Of a DNA stretch of 15,302 nucleotides, positions 14,004 to 15,302 are shown piece after piece. The stretch spans positions 1 to 15,302 of the forward strand of contig LUZO01000106.1 in assembly GCA_001603685.1 (NCBI GenBank), read 5' to 3'. The notes beneath the pieces are model-generated. The model was not told the DNA's origin. It made no database searches and saw nothing but the letters and a program-made list of their open reading frames with translations. A program made the position numbers and the translations under genes. Within the stretch, counting starts at the first letter, position 1, and every line of letters begins with the position of its first letter. This stretch comes from Bacteroidales bacterium Bact_23 (lineage in GTDB: Bacteria; Bacteroidota; Bacteroidia; Bacteroidales; Lentimicrobiaceae).

Positions 14004-15170
14004 TCAAAGGACTACTTTTTCACCATAGTAAGCCGCTGTGTACAGCGTTTTGAATTCCTTCTCGCTTGTTTCGCGGGGATTGCATCCCGTGCAGGCATCG
14101 AGTACGGCATTTGCCGAAATTCTGTCAACATTCTCGTGGAACATATCTTCGGTAACCCCGTATTCCTTAAGACTCTGGGGGATGTTCATCTTGTCGTTCA
14201 GGCAGGTGCAGAAGTTGCGGAAAGCATCTACCAGTTCATCGGTTGTTTCGCCTTTCAGTCCGATAAAGCGGGCGATTTCGGCGTAACGGTCGGCACATAC
14301 CTTGCGGTTGTAATCAATCACCACCGGCAGGTAAATTGCATTCAGACACCCGTGGGGAATATGGAATACCGCACCCGACTTATGCGCCATGCTGTGAACG
14401 ATGCCCAGCAGTGCGTTTGAGAATGCCATTCCGGCCAGGCACTGTGCAATGTGCATTTTATCGCGGGCCTGCCTGTCGCCATGATATGATTTTACCAGAT
14501 TTTCCTTAATCATCTGAATGGCTTTCAGTGCAAGGGGATCTGAAAAATCGGAGCGGTTTGCGGCAACATAGGCTTCGGTAGCGTGCGCCAGGGCATCCAT
14601 TCCGGTGTATGCGGTCAGTTCCTGAGGCATGGTGTAAGCCAGTGCAGGATCGATGATGGCAACATCGGGGGTAATCTCAAAATCAGCCAGAGGATATTTG
14701 ATCTGTGCTTCGTAATCGGTAATTACCGAGAAGGCAGTTACCTCAGATGCAGTGCCGCTGGTTGAGGGGATGGCAGCAAAGCGGGCCTTGCTGCGCAGCA
14801 CGGGAATGTTAAAGGGTTTTGCAATCTCTTCGAATGAAGCTTCGGGATGCTCATAAAACACCCACATGGCTTTGGCAGCGTCAATTGCCGAACCACCTCC
14901 GATTGCCACAATCCAGTCGGGATTATAACGCCTCATTACTTCAGCGCCGCGGAAAACGGTTTCAACTGAAGGATCGGGTTCAACGCCTTCAAAAACCAGC
15001 GTTTCCATCCCGGCACTCTGAAGATAGGTCTCAACCTTGTTTAAAAATCCAAATTTCTTAACCGAACCGCCGCCAATAACAATGATGGCTTTGGTTCCTC
15101 TGAGGTTACCAAGTTCTGCAAGTGAATTCTCGCCAAAATAAAGATCGCGGGGAAGAGTGAATCGTGCCAT
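14004..15170 (-). CDS. Iron-containing alcohol dehydrogenase
   Basis: This 388-residue group III, Fe-dependent alcohol dehydrogenase would reduce acetaldehyde or a longer aldehyde with NAD(P)H. Metal ligands D192, H196, H259 and H273 show the exact spacing of FucO-type enzymes (4, 63 and 14 residues). The dinucleotide-binding motif GGGSAIDAAKAMW (91-103) and the signature SSTSGTASEVTAF-like stretch (STSGTASEVTAF, 136-147) are present. Length and both ends fit the family. The start is ATG 15170, preceded by an A-rich leader without a clear Shine-Dalgarno site. It is followed by a terminator-like hairpin and then by the sensor/hydrogenase operon in the same direction. Two Rex-operator-like palindromes lie about 95-130 bases upstream, so repression relieved by high NADH is likely. 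Substrate (ethanol, butanol or propanediol) and NAD versus NADP preference cannot be decided from sequence alone. Confidence 0.93.
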   Translation of the reverse strand: MARFTLPRDLYFGENSLAELGNLRGTKAIIVIGGGSVKKFGFLNKVETYLQSAGMETLVFEGVEPDPSVETVFRGAEVMRRYNPDWIVAIGGGSAIDAAKAMWVFYEHPEASFEEIAKPFNIPVLRSKARFAAIPSTSGTASEVTAFSVITDYEAQIKYPLADFEITPDVAIIDPALAYTMPQELTAYTGMDALAHATEAYVAANRSDFSDPLALKAIQMIKENLVKSYHGDRQARDKMHIAQCLAGMAFSNALLGIVHSMAHKSGAVFHIPHGCLNAIYLPVVIDYNRKVCADRYAEIARFIGLKGETTDELVDAFRNFCTCLNDKMNIPQSLKEYGVTEDMFHENVDRISANAVLDACTGCNPRETSEKEFKTLYTAAYYGEKVVL

Positions 15171-15263
15171 GATATTTCTTTTTAAAATTTGTTACTAACT
15201 TATCCTCTATAAACCAACTACCGTGCCACAATTTATATTTATCTGATTTATAGCTTTTTACAT

Positions 15264-15281
15264 TTGTTAGGCAAATAACGA
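15264..15281. promoter_or_regulatory. Rex-operator-like site 1 upstream of the alcohol dehydrogenase gene
   Basis: The 18 bases read TTGTTAGGCAAATAACGA. Against the common Rex operator form TTGTTAA-N4-TTAACAA, 11 of the 14 specified positions match. It lies two bases from a better copy, with centres 20 bases apart. It is the weaker of the pair and is credible mainly because of its neighbour. Confidence 0.5.
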
Positions 15282-15283
15282 TA

Positions 15284-15301
15284 CTGTTAATACATTAACA
15301 A
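15284..15301. promoter_or_regulatory. Rex-operator-like site 2, near-perfect palindrome
   Basis: The 18 bases read CTGTTAATACATTAACAA. They match the Rex operator form TTGTTAA-N4-TTAACAA at 13 of 14 specified positions, with TGTTAA and TTAACA as perfect inverted arms. It lies about 115 bases upstream of the alcohol dehydrogenase start, at the very end of the window, so an unseen divergent gene could share it. Fermentative alcohol dehydrogenase genes are classic Rex targets. The rest of the upstream stretch 15171-15263 is AT-rich and shows no promoter I would defend. Confidence 0.68.
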
Positions 15302-15302
15302 G

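Noticed and set aside
15188..15200. TTGTTA and TAAC half-sites close to the alcohol dehydrogenase start as another Rex site
   Set aside because: The arms are separated by a single base instead of the spacing a Rex dimer needs, so it is probably chance.

Overview
The window looks like part of the chromosome of an anaerobic, fermenting, hydrogen-metabolising bacterium, most likely a member of the Bacteroidota (Bacteroidales-type). The lineage call is an inference. It rests on mostly weak Shine-Dalgarno sites with A-rich leaders, a TAnnTTTG-type promoter box in front of the threonine aldolase gene, and the enzyme set. No rRNA, tRNA, CRISPR array, insertion sequence or phage gene is visible. The DNA is packed with genes and no gene-free stretch exceeds 300 bases.

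Region 1 (28-6106, plus strand) is a three-gene operon for a soluble NADH-linked electron-transfer complex: a NuoE/HydC-like [2Fe-2S] subunit, a NuoF/HydB-like FMN/NADH subunit with extra ferredoxin domains, and a 1233-residue mosaic. The mosaic joins a NuoG-type N-terminus, a GltD/NfnB-type FAD and NAD(P)H module, ferredoxin domains and a molybdopterin-oxidoreductase fold that lacks the catalytic Sec/Cys-His pair. No [FeFe] hydrogenase catalytic subunit is encoded in this operon, unlike classical HydABC.

Region 2 (6130-7152, minus strand) is a low-specificity L-threonine aldolase gene, convergent with region 1. It has its own promoter-like sequence immediately downstream of a strong intrinsic terminator.

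Region 3 (7349-13917, minus strand) is a compact seven-gene operon. In transcription order it encodes: an NfnA/PyrK-like flavoprotein that has lost its [2Fe-2S] cysteines; a Rex-like NAD(H)-binding regulator with an altered recognition helix; a thioredoxin-fold [2Fe-2S] ferredoxin; a HydS-type sensory [FeFe] hydrogenase with a PAS domain; a SpoIIE/PP2C-type phosphatase; a second [2Fe-2S] ferredoxin; and a group-B-like [FeFe] hydrogenase with a complete H-cluster motif set. Genes overlap or are separated by at most 23 bases, and the operon ends at a hairpin with a T-tract.

Region 4 (14004-15170, minus strand) is an iron-dependent alcohol dehydrogenase gene. Two adjacent Rex-operator-like palindromes lie upstream at the window edge, and a terminator-like hairpin follows it, only 17 bases before the first gene of region 3.

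Taken together the window reads as a redox-balancing island. Region 1 would move electrons between NADH, a second pyridine nucleotide and ferredoxin. The group-B hydrogenase could consume or make H2. The alcohol dehydrogenase is a NAD(P)H sink under probable Rex control. The genes between look like a sensing and signalling relay for H2, NADH and flavin redox state. The most novel part is that relay: two of its components (the flavoprotein and the Rex-like protein) keep their nucleotide-binding cores but have lost the residues used for their usual output.
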